A stretch of 64,000 nucleotides of DNA. Source: Ramlibacter sp. Its GTDB lineage: Bacteria > Pseudomonadota > Gammaproteobacteria > Burkholderiales > Burkholderiaceae_C. Positions 25,237-34,779 of this stretch are shown one piece after another. The translations under genes were made by a program, and so were the position numbers. Every line of letters begins with the position of its first letter. Position 1 is the first letter of the stretch. The stretch lies in assembly GCA_016713005.1 (NCBI GenBank), contig JADJPY010000003.1, positions 124,001 to 188,000 on the forward strand, in the 5' to 3' direction. The notes beneath the pieces were generated by a model. The model saw only the letters and a program-made list of their open reading frames with translations. It had not been told where the DNA came from and did no database searches.

Positions 25237-25272
25237 ATTTCCCGTTCGGGCGCATGCCCCATCATCTATCCC

Positions 25273-25554
25273 ATGAATCTCGCGGACCTTATCGTCCATG
25301 TCGGCAATTTTTTCGCGCCAGCAGTGGTGGTCGCGTGTCTCACCGCACTTGCGGGCCGATGGATCCTGCCCGTAGACGCCCGCTGTCCTGTTCTGTGGAT
25401 CCGGATTGGCGTCGGCTTTCTGGCGTGTTCGGCCTGCCTGGTGGCGGGACTCTGGTGGCATGGCCGCGACGGCAAGATGTCCACGTACATCGCAATGGGG
25501 GTGGTGGCAGCCTGCGTGCAGTTTGTGTTGATGCGGGGTTGGCGGCGCGGCTAG
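25273..25554 (+). CDS. Small hydrophobic membrane protein
   Basis: A 93-residue protein, probably with three transmembrane helices (about residues 8-30, 42-62 and 70-87), Trp- and Val-rich, ending in a basic cluster (RGWRRG). No signal peptidase site or known motif is visible. It is divergent from hemA, from which it is 50 bases away, and convergent with the ugp operon. No clear Shine-Dalgarno sequence precedes the ATG, so the start is tentative. I do not recognise a family. Confidence 0.6.
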   Translation: MNLADLIVHVGNFFAPAVVVACLTALAGRWILPVDARCPVLWIRIGVGFLACSACLVAGLWWHGRDGKMSTYIAMGVVAACVQFVLMRGWRRG

Positions 25555-25575
25555 GAAGCCGTCGGGCCAACCGCG

Positions 25576-26337
25576 TCAAAAAGTCGGACTGAAAAGGTCG
25601 ACCCGGTCGGTGATGATGCCGTCGGTGCCCAGGGCGATCAGGCGCTGGGCGGCCCAATCGTCGTTGACGGTGTAGCTCAGGGTGCGGAAGCCTGCGCTTT
25701 GCGCCTGCGTCACACTCGATGTGTCCCACAGCGCATGGTTGCAGACGATGGCCACGCATTCGAGCATCAGTGCGGTTTCAAGCCAGCCGGTCCACAGCGT
25801 GTCCAGCAACAGGCCGCGGGGCAATCCGGGTGCGCTGGCCTTGGCGCCTTCCAGCGCCTCGGGCCGGAAGGAGGTAAGCAGCGGCGGCACAACCGCGCCT
25901 GCCCAAAGGCGGGCGGCTTCGCGCGCCACCACTTCGCCGGTTTGTTCTTCCATGCCGGGCGTGGGCTTGATTTCGATATTCAGCAGGTAACCATTGGCCA
26001 GGCAGTAGCGGGCCACGTTGTCCAGCGTGGGCAGGGGCTCGCCCGCGTAGCCGCGGGAATGCCAGCTGCCGGCGTCCAGCTGGGACAGAACGGCCCAGGG
26101 GTGGTCACCACCCGTGGTGCTGGCACCCGGGCCCAGCACATGGCGGCCATTGGTCGTGCGGGTGAGTGTGGCGTCGTGCATCAGGAACACAACGCCGTCG
26201 GCCGACAGCTTGGCGTCGCACTCGAACATGCGGTAGCCGTGCGCCGAGCCGAGCCGGAAGGCGACCAGCGTGTTTTCTGGTGCCAGCTTTCCGGCGCCGC
26301 GGTGTGCTATCCAGCGGGGGTAGGGCCAGGAGGCCAT
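25576..26337 (-). CDS. ugpQ: Glycerophosphodiester phosphodiesterase
   Basis: A 253-residue cytoplasmic GDPD that hydrolyses glycerophosphodiesters to glycerol-3-phosphate and an alcohol as they enter through the Ugp transporter. The catalytic segment IAHRGAGKLAPENTLVAF has the first His, and FECDAKLSADGVVFLMHDATL has the acidic residues and second His. The ATG at 26337 (MASWPYPRW) fits the family start; a GTG at 26355 overlapping the ugpC stop would add six residues. It is the last gene of the ugpBAECQ operon, as in E. coli. Confidence 0.94.
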   Translation of the reverse strand: MASWPYPRWIAHRGAGKLAPENTLVAFRLGSAHGYRMFECDAKLSADGVVFLMHDATLTRTTNGRHVLGPGASTTGGDHPWAVLSQLDAGSWHSRGYAGEPLPTLDNVARYCLANGYLLNIEIKPTPGMEEQTGEVVAREAARLWAGAVVPPLLTSFRPEALEGAKASAPGLPRGLLLDTLWTGWLETALMLECVAIVCNHALWDTSSVTQAQSAGFRTLSYTVNDDWAAQRLIALGTDGIITDRVDLFSPTF

Positions 26338-26351
26338 GCCAGCCACCGGGC

Positions 26352-27356
<1,005 letters not shown>

Positions 27357-27358
27357 GC

Positions 27359-28213
27359 TTACTTTTCCGTGTCCACGAGACCCTTGACGAACCACTTCTG
27401 CATCAGCATCACGACGACCGCCGGGGGCAGCATTGCCAGGATGGCGGTGGCCATGACCACGTTCCATTCGATGTAGACCTCGCCAAAGATGAGGCGCTTG
27501 ATGCCCATGACTATGGGGTACATGGATTCATCGGTGGTCACCAGCAGCGGCCAGAGATACTGGTTCCAGCCATAGATGAACTGGATGACGAACAGCGCGG
27601 CCATGGACGTCTTGGACAGCGGCAGCAGTACATCCTTGAAAAAACGCATCGGTCCGGCGCCGTCGACGCGCGCGGCTTCGACCAGTTCGTCGGGCACTGT
27701 CATGAAGAACTGCCTGAACAGGAAGGTGGCGGTGGCCGAAGCGATCAGCGGAATCGTGAGCCCGGACATGCTGTTGAGCATCTTCAGGTCGGAGACGACC
27801 TCGTAGGTCGGGCCGATGCGTACCTCCACCGGAAGCATCAGCGTCACGAAGATCATCCAGAACACAAGGTTCTTGAACGGGAAGCGGAAATACACGATGG
27901 CAAACGCCGACAAGAGCGAGATCGCGATCTTGCCGACGGCGATGATCAATGCGCTGGCCAGACTGATGCCCATCATGGGCAAGGCCGGCGCAACGGTGGC
28001 GCCAGCCTCGGTCTTGCCGCCGAAGAGCGCGAAGCGGTAGCTTTCGACGAAGTTGCTGCCCGGCAGCAGCGAGATCGGGTTGCTGCTCAGGATCTGCTCG
28101 GCGGTCTGCGTCGATCCGATGAACGTGACATAGATCGGGAAGAACACGACCACCACCCCGAGGATGAGGATCGCGTGCGAGATGAAGTCGAGAACAGGAT
28201 TGCGCTGGATCAT
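27359..28213 (-). CDS. ugpE: Glycerol-3-phosphate ABC transporter, permease subunit
   Basis: A 284-residue inner membrane permease with about six helices. The EAA loop that contacts the ATPase is seen in DELVEAARVDGAGPMRFFKDV. The N-terminal helix (HAILILGVVVVFFPIYVTF) is typical of the MalG/UgpE class. The ATG follows ugpA by one base and its stop is two bases from ugpC, so the three are tightly coupled. Confidence 0.95.
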   Translation of the reverse strand: MIQRNPVLDFISHAILILGVVVVFFPIYVTFIGSTQTAEQILSSNPISLLPGSNFVESYRFALFGGKTEAGATVAPALPMMGISLASALIIAVGKIAISLLSAFAIVYFRFPFKNLVFWMIFVTLMLPVEVRIGPTYEVVSDLKMLNSMSGLTIPLIASATATFLFRQFFMTVPDELVEAARVDGAGPMRFFKDVLLPLSKTSMAALFVIQFIYGWNQYLWPLLVTTDESMYPIVMGIKRLIFGEVYIEWNVVMATAILAMLPPAVVVMLMQKWFVKGLVDTEK

Positions 28214-28214
28214 T

Positions 28215-29096
28215 TCAGTAGTGCACCTTTTTCTCGACGAGCTTGAACTGGACGACAGTGAGCACGACGACGACGACCATCAGCACTACCGATTGCGCGG
28301 CTGAGCCGTTGATGTCCAGTGCCTTGAAACCGTCGTAGTAGACCTTGTAGACCAGGATCGAAGTATCTTTGCCCGGCCCGCCGTTGGTGGCGGCATCAAC
28401 AATGGCGAAGGTCTCGAAGAACGCGTGCACGACGTTGATAACCAGCAGGAAGAACGTGGTGGGTGACAACAGCGGGAACACGATGCTCCAGAAGCGCTTC
28501 CAAGGCGTGGCGCCGTCGATGGTTGCCGCCTCGATCAGGGAATGGGGGATGGACTGCAAGCCAGCCAGGAAGAACAGGAAGTTGTAGGAGATGTACTTCC
28601 AGATCGACGCCATGACGATCAGCGCCATGGCGTGCTTGCCATTGAGGACATGATTCCATTCAAAGCCCATCTCGATCAGGGCATAGCGGATTACGCCATA
28701 GGGCGAGGCAAACATCATCAGCCACAACACACCGGCCACCACGGGGGCGACCGCATACGGCCAGATCAGCAGGGTTTTGTACACGCCCGCCACGCGCACC
28801 ACGCGATTGGCCATGACCGCCAGCAACAGCGCCAGGGACAGTCCACCGACGGCGACCAGCACCGAAAAAATCGCCGTGACGCGGAACGAGTCCAGATAGG
28901 CCGGATCAGCGAACAACCGGCGAAAGTTGTCCAGGCCTACGAACTCGCGGCTCGAGCCGAAGGCATCTTCCTGCAGCACGCTCTGGTACAGCGCCTGACC
29001 GGCTGGCCAGAAAAAGAACACGAGGATGATCGCCATCTGGGGCGCGATCAGCACCCAAGGCAGCCAGCCTGATTTGAAAAGGACTCGTTTTTCCAT
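28215..29096 (-). CDS. ugpA: Glycerol-3-phosphate ABC transporter, permease subunit
   Basis: A 293-residue inner membrane permease of the MalF/UgpA class with about six helices. It starts MEKRVLFKSGWLPWVLIAPQ, and contains the EAA loop LIEAATIDGATPWKRFWSIV. It pairs with UgpE to form the transport pore. It is separated from ugpB by a 71-base gap that contains a strong hairpin (see 29121-29147), which probably lowers its expression relative to the binding protein. Confidence 0.95.
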   Translation of the reverse strand: MEKRVLFKSGWLPWVLIAPQMAIILVFFFWPAGQALYQSVLQEDAFGSSREFVGLDNFRRLFADPAYLDSFRVTAIFSVLVAVGGLSLALLLAVMANRVVRVAGVYKTLLIWPYAVAPVVAGVLWLMMFASPYGVIRYALIEMGFEWNHVLNGKHAMALIVMASIWKYISYNFLFFLAGLQSIPHSLIEAATIDGATPWKRFWSIVFPLLSPTTFFLLVINVVHAFFETFAIVDAATNGGPGKDTSILVYKVYYDGFKALDINGSAAQSVVLMVVVVVLTVVQFKLVEKKVHY

Positions 29097-29120
29097 CGGC
29101 GCCTACAAAAACAAATGACA

Positions 29121-29147
29121 GCTTGCGCCCAATATACCGGCGCAAGC
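29121..29147 (-). terminator. Intercistronic hairpin between ugpB and ugpA
   Basis: GCTTGCGCC (29121-29129) pairs perfectly with GGCGCAAGC (29139-29147) across a 9-base loop. On the minus strand it is followed, after a few bases, by a T-rich stretch (TTTGTTTTTG). It can act as a partial terminator or as an RNA-stabilising stem that gives more binding protein than permease. Confidence 0.65.
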
Positions 29148-29167
29148 CGCCATGGTCGATCCAGATA

Positions 29168-30472
29168 TCAGGACTTGTTTGCCTTCTGGAAGCGCTCCAG
29201 CTGCTCGTCGCCGCGGCGCACGGCGTTGTCCAGTGCCTCCTTAGGCTGCTTGGTGCCTTGCCATACACCTTCGAGTTCCTCGTCGATGATGGTGCGGATC
29301 TGCACGAAGTTGCCCAGACGCACGCCACGTGACTTGTCGGTGGTCTTGCGGACCATCTGGTTCACACTGACGTCGGCCCCCGGATTCTTCTTGTAGAAGC
29401 CCGATTTCTCGGTCAACTCAAACGAAGCCTTCGTCACAGGCAAATACCCTGTGCGCTGATGGCTGGCAGCCGCCACTTCGGGCTTGGACAGGTAATTGAG
29501 GAATGCTGCAGCTGCCTTGTATTCCTCGGGCTTCTTGCCTGCCATGACCCAGATGCTCGCTCCACCGATCACGGTGTTCTGCGGCGCGCCGTTGACATCG
29601 GGGTAGTACGGCAGGGTGCCGGTGCCATAGCCAAACTTGCCATTGCGCTTGACGCTGCCTGCCAGGGCCGATGAGCCCGTCGCCATTGCACATTCCCCGG
29701 AGACGAATGTGGCGTCCGCCTTGTTTTCGCGGCCCTTGTAAACGAACAGGCCACTCTTGGCCATGTTGGCAAGGTTCTCTATGTGTCGCACGTGCAGCGG
29801 GCTGTTGAAGGCCAGGCGGGTATCGGTGCCACCAAACCCGTTGTTTTTGGTTGCGTACAGCACGTTGTGCCATGCAGAGAAACTCTCCAACTGGGTCCAA
29901 CTGATCCACGCTGTGGTGAACGGACACTTGTGGCCGGACGTCTTGAGCTTGGCAGCGGCGAGCGCTACCTCGGGCCAGGTGGTGGGCGGCTTTTCGGGGT
30001 CCAGGCCTGCCGCCTTGAAGGCATCCTTGTTGTAGTGGAAAACCGGGGTCGAGCTGTTGAACGGATAGCTCAACATCTGACCATTGGGAGCGGTGTAGTA
30101 CCCCGCTACAGCCGGCACATACACGCTCGGGTCAAACTTGAGGCCGGCATCGGTCATTACCTTGGCGACCGGGACGATGGCCCCCTTGGATGCCATCATC
30201 GTTGCAGTGCCAACCTCGAAGACTTGGATCATGTGCGGGGCGTTGCCGGCACGGTGGGCAGCGATGCCTGCCGTCATCGACTCTGCATAGCTGCCCTTGA
30301 AGGTCGGTGTGACCTTGTAGTCCTTCTGGCTGGCATTGAAGTCCTTGGCCAGGTCGTTGACCCACTCGCCCAGCGCGCCGCCCATCGAATGCCACCACTG
30401 GATTTCGGTCTGCGCCTGGGCGGGGAATGCGAGCACGGCGGCCACTGCGGCCGCGGAAAGTTGCAATTTCAT
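29168..30472 (-). CDS. ugpB: Glycerol-3-phosphate-binding periplasmic protein
   Basis: A 434-residue secreted solute-binding protein. The signal peptide MKLQLSAAAVAAVLAFPAQAQ ends in a typical AQA site. The mature protein begins TEIQWWHSMGGALGEWVNDL, as in UgpB, and contains Trp-rich substrate-contact segments. It delivers glycerol-3-phosphate or glycerophosphodiesters to UgpAE. The start has an AGGAG ribosome binding site. It is the first gene of the operon. In E. coli ugp is under PhoB control; I find only a half-site here. Confidence 0.95.
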   Translation of the reverse strand: MKLQLSAAAVAAVLAFPAQAQTEIQWWHSMGGALGEWVNDLAKDFNASQKDYKVTPTFKGSYAESMTAGIAAHRAGNAPHMIQVFEVGTATMMASKGAIVPVAKVMTDAGLKFDPSVYVPAVAGYYTAPNGQMLSYPFNSSTPVFHYNKDAFKAAGLDPEKPPTTWPEVALAAAKLKTSGHKCPFTTAWISWTQLESFSAWHNVLYATKNNGFGGTDTRLAFNSPLHVRHIENLANMAKSGLFVYKGRENKADATFVSGECAMATGSSALAGSVKRNGKFGYGTGTLPYYPDVNGAPQNTVIGGASIWVMAGKKPEEYKAAAAFLNYLSKPEVAAASHQRTGYLPVTKASFELTEKSGFYKKNPGADVSVNQMVRKTTDKSRGVRLGNFVQIRTIIDEELEGVWQGTKQPKEALDNAVRRGDEQLERFQKANKS

Positions 30473-30654
30473 GGGATCTCCTGAATGAAAGCGTCAGACT
30501 AGGTTGGTTTTGTGACAGCAGATTTAACCCATCGCAGAAAACGCTCACAAGGGGGGTTTCCATGATCCCGGTGCCGTCTTCAGGGGAATGCTGCACTGCG
30601 GTAACATCCGTTTTCAGCCGGGTCAAGGTTCTGGCTGAGTTCGATCAGGACCCG

Positions 30655-33600
30655 ATGAACGCTCCCACAACGCTCAACCAGCTCCAGGCCGTGCTCGACG
30701 ACGCGCCGCGCCTGCGTGAAATCCCCTACAACTACACCTCGTTCTCCGACCGGGAGATCGTGATCCGGTTGCTGGGTTCCCGTGCCTGGGATGTCCTCAA
30801 TCGGCTGCGTGAGGAGCGCCGCACCGGTCGTTCGGCCCGCATGCTCTACGAGGTGCTGGGCGACATCTGGGTGGTGCAGCGCAATCCCTACCTGCAGGAC
30901 GACCTGCTGGACAATCCAAAACGCCGCCGCCAGCTGGTGGATGCGCTACAGCACCGCCTGCACGAGATCGAAAAGCGGCGAGACCCGGCAACCGACCGCG
31001 AGCGCGATGCGCTGGTGGGCGAGTTGCTGCAGGCGGCGCACGACGCCATCAGCGCGTTTGACTCTGCCTTCACCGAAACGGCCGAACTGCGTCGCAAGGC
31101 ACAGCGTCAGCTGGGCAGGCTGACCGCGAAAGACAACATCAAATTTGATGGCCTGAGCCGTGTCTCCCACGTGACCGATGCCACCGACTGGCGCGTGGAA
31201 TACCCGTTTGTGGTGCTGACGCCTGACACCGAAGCCGAAATGGCCGGTCTGGTCAAGGGCTGCATTGAACTGGGACTGACCATCATTCCGCGTGGCGGCG
31301 GCACCGGCTACACCGGCGGTGCCATCCCGTTGACCTGGAAGAGCGCGGTCATCAACACCGAAAAGCTCGAAGCGATGACCGAGGTGCAGATGATGCAGCT
31401 GCCCGGTGTGGATCAGCCCGTCCCTACCATCTGGACTGAGGCGGGGGTGGTCACGCAGCGCGTGGCCGACGCGGCCGAGCGAGGCGGTTTTGTGTTTGCG
31501 GTGGATCCGACTTCGGCAGAAGCGTCGTGCATCGGCGGCAATATCGCGATGAACGCGGGCGGCAAGAAGGCCGTGCTCTGGGGCACGGCCCTGGACAACC
31601 TGGCCAGCTGGCGCATGGTGACGCCCGAGGCGCAATGGCTGGAGGTGACGCGCTTGAACCACAACCTGGGCAAGATTCACGACGTGGAGGTGGCCAGCTT
31701 CGAACTCAAGTACTTCGAGGCCGATGGAAAAACACCTATCCGCAGCGAACGCCTGGATGTTCCGGGGCGGACGTTTCGCAAGGAGGGCCTGGGCAAGGAC
31801 GTGACCGACAAGTTCCTCAGCGGACTGCCCGGCATCCAGAAAGAGGGCTGCGATGGCCTTATCACCAGCGGTCGCTGGGTGGTCCACCGCATGCCGGCGC
31901 ACACCCGCACCGTGTGTCTGGAGTTCTTTGGCCATGCGCGCGATGCCGTGCCCAGCATCGTGGAGATCAAGGACTTCATGTTCTCTGAGCAACGGCGTTC
32001 GGGCGTGGTGCTGGCCGGGCTGGAGCACCTGGACGACCGCTATCTCAAGGCAGTTGGGTATGCCACCAAAAGCAAGCGCGGCGGCCTGCCCAAGATGGTG
32101 CTGGTGGGCGACATCGCAGGCGACGACGCCGATGCTGTGGCGCGCGCGACTTCCGAGGTGGTCCGCATGGCCAACTCGCGCAGCGGCGAAGGCTTTGTGG
32201 CCATCAGCCCCGAGGCGCGCAAGAAGTTCTGGCTGGACCGCAAGCGCACGGCGGCCATCAGCAAACACACCAACGCCTTCAAGATCAACGAGGACGTGGT
32301 CATCCCGCTGCCGCGCATGGCCGAGTACACCGACGGCATCGAGCGCATCAACATCGAGTTGAGCCTGCGCAACAAGATCCGTCTGGCTGATGAACTGACG
32401 GCCTTCTTCGCCCATGGCAACCTGCCGTTGGGCAGGAGTGACGATGCGAGCGAAATCCCCTCCGCTGAATTGCTGGAAGACCGGGTGGGTCAGGCCGTTG
32501 CACTGCTGACAGAGGTGCGCACGCTGTGGCAAGGTTGGCTGGAACAGGCGGATGCTCTGTTTGCGCCCCTGCAGGACCACACCTTGCGCGCCAGCTGGAA
32601 GACCCAGATCCGTGCGCCGCTGCAGAACATCTTTGCCGGTTCCGCTTTCCAGCCCTTGTTGGACGAATGCACGGCGATCCACAAGCGCGTCCTCAAGGGG
32701 CGTGTGTGGGTTGCATTGCACATGCATGCTGGCGACGGCAACGTGCACACCAACATCCCGGTCAACAGCGACGACTACGAGATGCTGCAGACCGCGCATG
32801 AGGCGGTCAGGCGCATCATGGAGTTGGCCCGCTCGCTTGACGGCGTGATCTCGGGCGAACACGGCATCGGCATCACCAAGCTGGAGTTCCTGACCGACGC
32901 CGAGTTGCAGCCGTTCATTGACTACAAGCATCGCGTGGACCCCGAGGGCCGCTTCAACAAGGGGAAATTGCTACGAAATCAGGAGCAGGTCAATCAGGCA
33001 GGACGGGGGCTGCAGGTCGATTTGGCACATAAAACCGGCTTGCAGGCCGATCTGACCAACGCCTACACGCCCAGCTTCGGGCTGATGGGGCACGAGTCAC
33101 TGATCATGCAGCAAAGCGACATCGGCGCAATCGCTGACAGCGTCAAGGACTGCCTGCGGTGCGGCAAGTGCAAGCCGGTGTGCGCGACCCATGTCCCGCG
33201 AGCCAACCTGCTGTACAGCCCACGCAACAAGATCCTGGCCACCTCGTTGCTTGTCGAGGCCTTCCTGTACGAGGAGCAGACGCGCCGTGGCGTGTCGATC
33301 AAGCATTGGGAAGAGTTCGAGGATGTGGCCGACCACTGCACGGTGTGCCACAAATGCCTCTCGCCTTGTCCGGTGAAGATCGACTTCGGCGATGTGTCCA
33401 TGAACATGCGCAACCTGCTGCGCAAGATGGGGCGCAAGAGCGTGCGTCCGGCGGCGTTGATCCAGCAGTTCATGATCGGCACCACCAATGTCCGGGCCAT
33501 CAATGTCATGCATGCGCTCACCGCGTTGGGCTTCAAGGCGCAGCGCATGGCCAACCGCTTCATGAAGGTGGTGGCGCGCAGGCAGACCAGCGCGCCCCCT

Positions 33601-34566
33601 GCCACGGTAGGCGCAGCGCCGGTCAAGGAGCAGGTGATCCACTTCATCAACAAGAAGATGCCTGGTGGCCTGCCCAAGAGGACTGCACGTGCGTTGCTGG
33701 ACATCGAGGACAAGGACTACGTTCCGATCATCCGCAACCCCGCGGACACCACGGCCGAGACCGAGGCCGTGTTCTATTTCCCTGGCTGTGGCTCGGAACG
33801 GTTGTTCTCACAGGTGGGGCTGGCGACACAGGCCATGCTGTGGCATGCGGGCGTTCAGACCGTGCTGCCGCCGGGCTACCTGTGCTGTGGCTATCCGCAA
33901 CGCGGTTCGGGGCAGTTCGACGACGCGGAGAAGATCATCACCGACAACCGTGTGCTGTTCCACCGCGTGGCCAACACGCTCAATTACCTGGACATCAAGA
34001 CGGTGGTGGTGAGCTGCGGCACCTGTTACGACCAGTTGCAGGGTTACAAGTTCGAAGACATCTTCCCTGGCTGCCGCATCATTGACATCCATGAGTACCT
34101 GCTGGAAAAGGGCATCACGCTGGGCGCTGCCGGCGCTGGCGGGTACCTTTACCACGATCCCTGCCACAGCCCCATGAAGCTTCAGGACCCGATGAAGACA
34201 GTCAAGGCGCTGGTGGGCAGTGGTGTCGTCAAGTCCGAGCGCTGCTGTGGCGAAAGCGGTGGCCTGGCCCTGAGCCGCCCGGACGTATCCACCCAGATCC
34301 GATTCCGCAAGGAGGAGGAAATCCGCAAGGGCGAGGCCATACTGCGCGATCAGGGCGCCGTGGGTGCGAAAGACGGCGTGAAGATCCTCACGGCTTGTCC
34401 GAGTTGCCTCATGGGGCTGAGCCGCTATCAGGACGATCTGAGCAACGGGCTGCTCGAAGCCGACTACATCGTGGTGGAGATGGCCAACCGGATTCTGGGC
34501 AAGGACTGGATGCCTGCGTACGTGGCGGCCGCCAACAACGGTGGTATCGAGCGGGTGCTGGTCTAG
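30655..34566 (+). CDS. Large FAD-binding oxidoreductase with 4Fe-4S and CCG domains
   Basis: A 1303-residue fusion related to D-lactate/D-2-hydroxyacid dehydrogenases. An all-helical N-terminal domain (DUF3683-like, residues about 1-180) precedes a FAD_binding_4 domain (IIPRGGGTGYTGGAIPL at about 210) and a FAD-oxidase C-terminal domain (HMHAGDGNVHTNIPVNSDDY at about 690-710). Two ferredoxin-like clusters follow (CLRCGKCKPVC at about 833, CTVCHKCLSPC at about 896), then two CCG domains (FPGCG...CCGYPQR; HDPCH...RCCGESGG). It would pass electrons from a 2-hydroxyacid to quinone; substrate unknown. An ATG at 30562 in the same frame, preceded by AGGGGGG, is an alternative start (+31 residues). 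Repeat copy E lies in frame at residues about 773-794. Confidence 0.88.
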   Translation: MNAPTTLNQLQAVLDDAPRLREIPYNYTSFSDREIVIRLLGSRAWDVLNRLREERRTGRSARMLYEVLGDIWVVQRNPYLQDDLLDNPKRRRQLVDALQHRLHEIEKRRDPATDRERDALVGELLQAAHDAISAFDSAFTETAELRRKAQRQLGRLTAKDNIKFDGLSRVSHVTDATDWRVEYPFVVLTPDTEAEMAGLVKGCIELGLTIIPRGGGTGYTGGAIPLTWKSAVINTEKLEAMTEVQMMQLPGVDQPVPTIWTEAGVVTQRVADAAERGGFVFAVDPTSAEASCIGGNIAMNAGGKKAVLWGTALDNLASWRMVTPEAQWLEVTRLNHNLGKIHDVEVASFELKYFEADGKTPIRSERLDVPGRTFRKEGLGKDVTDKFLSGLPGIQKEGCDGLITSGRWVVHRMPAHTRTVCLEFFGHARDAVPSIVEIKDFMFSEQRRSGVVLAGLEHLDDRYLKAVGYATKSKRGGLPKMVLVGDIAGDDADAVARATSEVVRMANSRSGEGFVAISPEARKKFWLDRKRTAAISKHTNAFKINEDVVIPLPRMAEYTDGIERINIELSLRNKIRLADELTAFFAHGNLPLGRSDDASEIPSAELLEDRVGQAVALLTEVRTLWQGWLEQADALFAPLQDHTLRASWKTQIRAPLQNIFAGSAFQPLLDECTAIHKRVLKGRVWVALHMHAGDGNVHTNIPVNSDDYEMLQTAHEAVRRIMELARSLDGVISGEHGIGITKLEFLTDAELQPFIDYKHRVDPEGRFNKGKLLRNQEQVNQAGRGLQVDLAHKTGLQADLTNAYTPSFGLMGHESLIMQQSDIGAIADSVKDCLRCGKCKPVCATHVPRANLLYSPRNKILATSLLVEAFLYEEQTRRGVSIKHWEEFEDVADHCTVCHKCLSPCPVKIDFGDVSMNMRNLLRKMGRKSVRPAALIQQFMIGTTNVRAINVMHALTALGFKAQRMANRFMKVVARRQTSAPPATVGAAPVKEQVIHFINKKMPGGLPKRTARALLDIEDKDYVPIIRNPADTTAETEAVFYFPGCGSERLFSQVGLATQAMLWHAGVQTVLPPGYLCCGYPQRGSGQFDDAEKIITDNRVLFHRVANTLNYLDIKTVVVSCGTCYDQLQGYKFEDIFPGCRIIDIHEYLLEKGITLGAAGAGGYLYHDPCHSPMKLQDPMKTVKALVGSGVVKSERCCGESGGLALSRPDVSTQIRFRKEEEIRKGEAILRDQGAVGAKDGVKILTACPSCLMGLSRYQDDLSNGLLEADYIVVEMANRILGKDWMPAYVAAANNGGIERVLV
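32970..33034 (+). repeat. Dispersed repeat copy E, within a coding sequence
   Basis: Inside the FAD/Fe-S oxidoreductase gene: hairpin position GCTACGAAATCAGGAGC (32970-32986), 20-nt spacer, box GGGCTGCAGGT (33007-33017), and a tail ending ACATAAAA. Geometry is identical to copies A-D, although the hairpin stem is decayed. It is read as roughly RNQEQVNQAGRGLQVDLAHK. The flank has a near-duplicate of the box region (GCTGCAGGTCGAT at 33009-33021 and GCTTGCAGGCCGAT at 33038-33051). Confidence 0.7.
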
Positions 34567-34691
34567 GCGAGGTCAAATTGCGCTGCTCCGTGAAATCCTC
34601 ACGGCACCGGAGTGATGCGCGAGGCCAATAGGGGCACATTGGAGCTACCGGAACGTCATAAAAAAGCCTAAAGTAGGGCATTCCCGGAAAA

Positions 34692-34751
34692 GCCGCCAAT
34701 CAGGGCGGCCTGGCCACGGGCCTGTCGGGCCCGGAAATGGTTCAGCCCGAC
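34692..34751 (+). promoter_or_regulatory. GC-rich structured leader before the FecR-domain gene
   Basis: The 213-base gap after the oxidoreductase gene holds two hairpins: GCCGCC/GGCGGC (34692-34697 and 34704-34709) and GTCGGGC/GCCCGAC (34724-34730 and 34745-34751). The second ends 28 bases before the ATG. There is no T-run. No known riboswitch class was recognised; a terminator for the upstream gene is also possible. Confidence 0.4.
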
Positions 34752-34779
34752 GGATGCCTTGGATATCAGGAGGTTCGAG

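Noticed and set aside
30522..30528. PhoB (Pho box) site upstream of ugpB
   Set aside because: Only one half-site (CTGTCAC on the minus strand) is present; the second half at 11 bases does not match, so PhoB control is not supported by sequence.
30946..32931. A 661-codon open frame on the minus strand opposite the FAD/Fe-S oxidoreductase
   Set aside because: It is an antisense shadow of a recognised gene, with no ribosome binding site or known motif.
34640..34779. Cyclic-di-GMP (GEMM) riboswitch before the FecR gene
   Set aside because: The leader is structured, but the conserved GEMM core sequences are not present.
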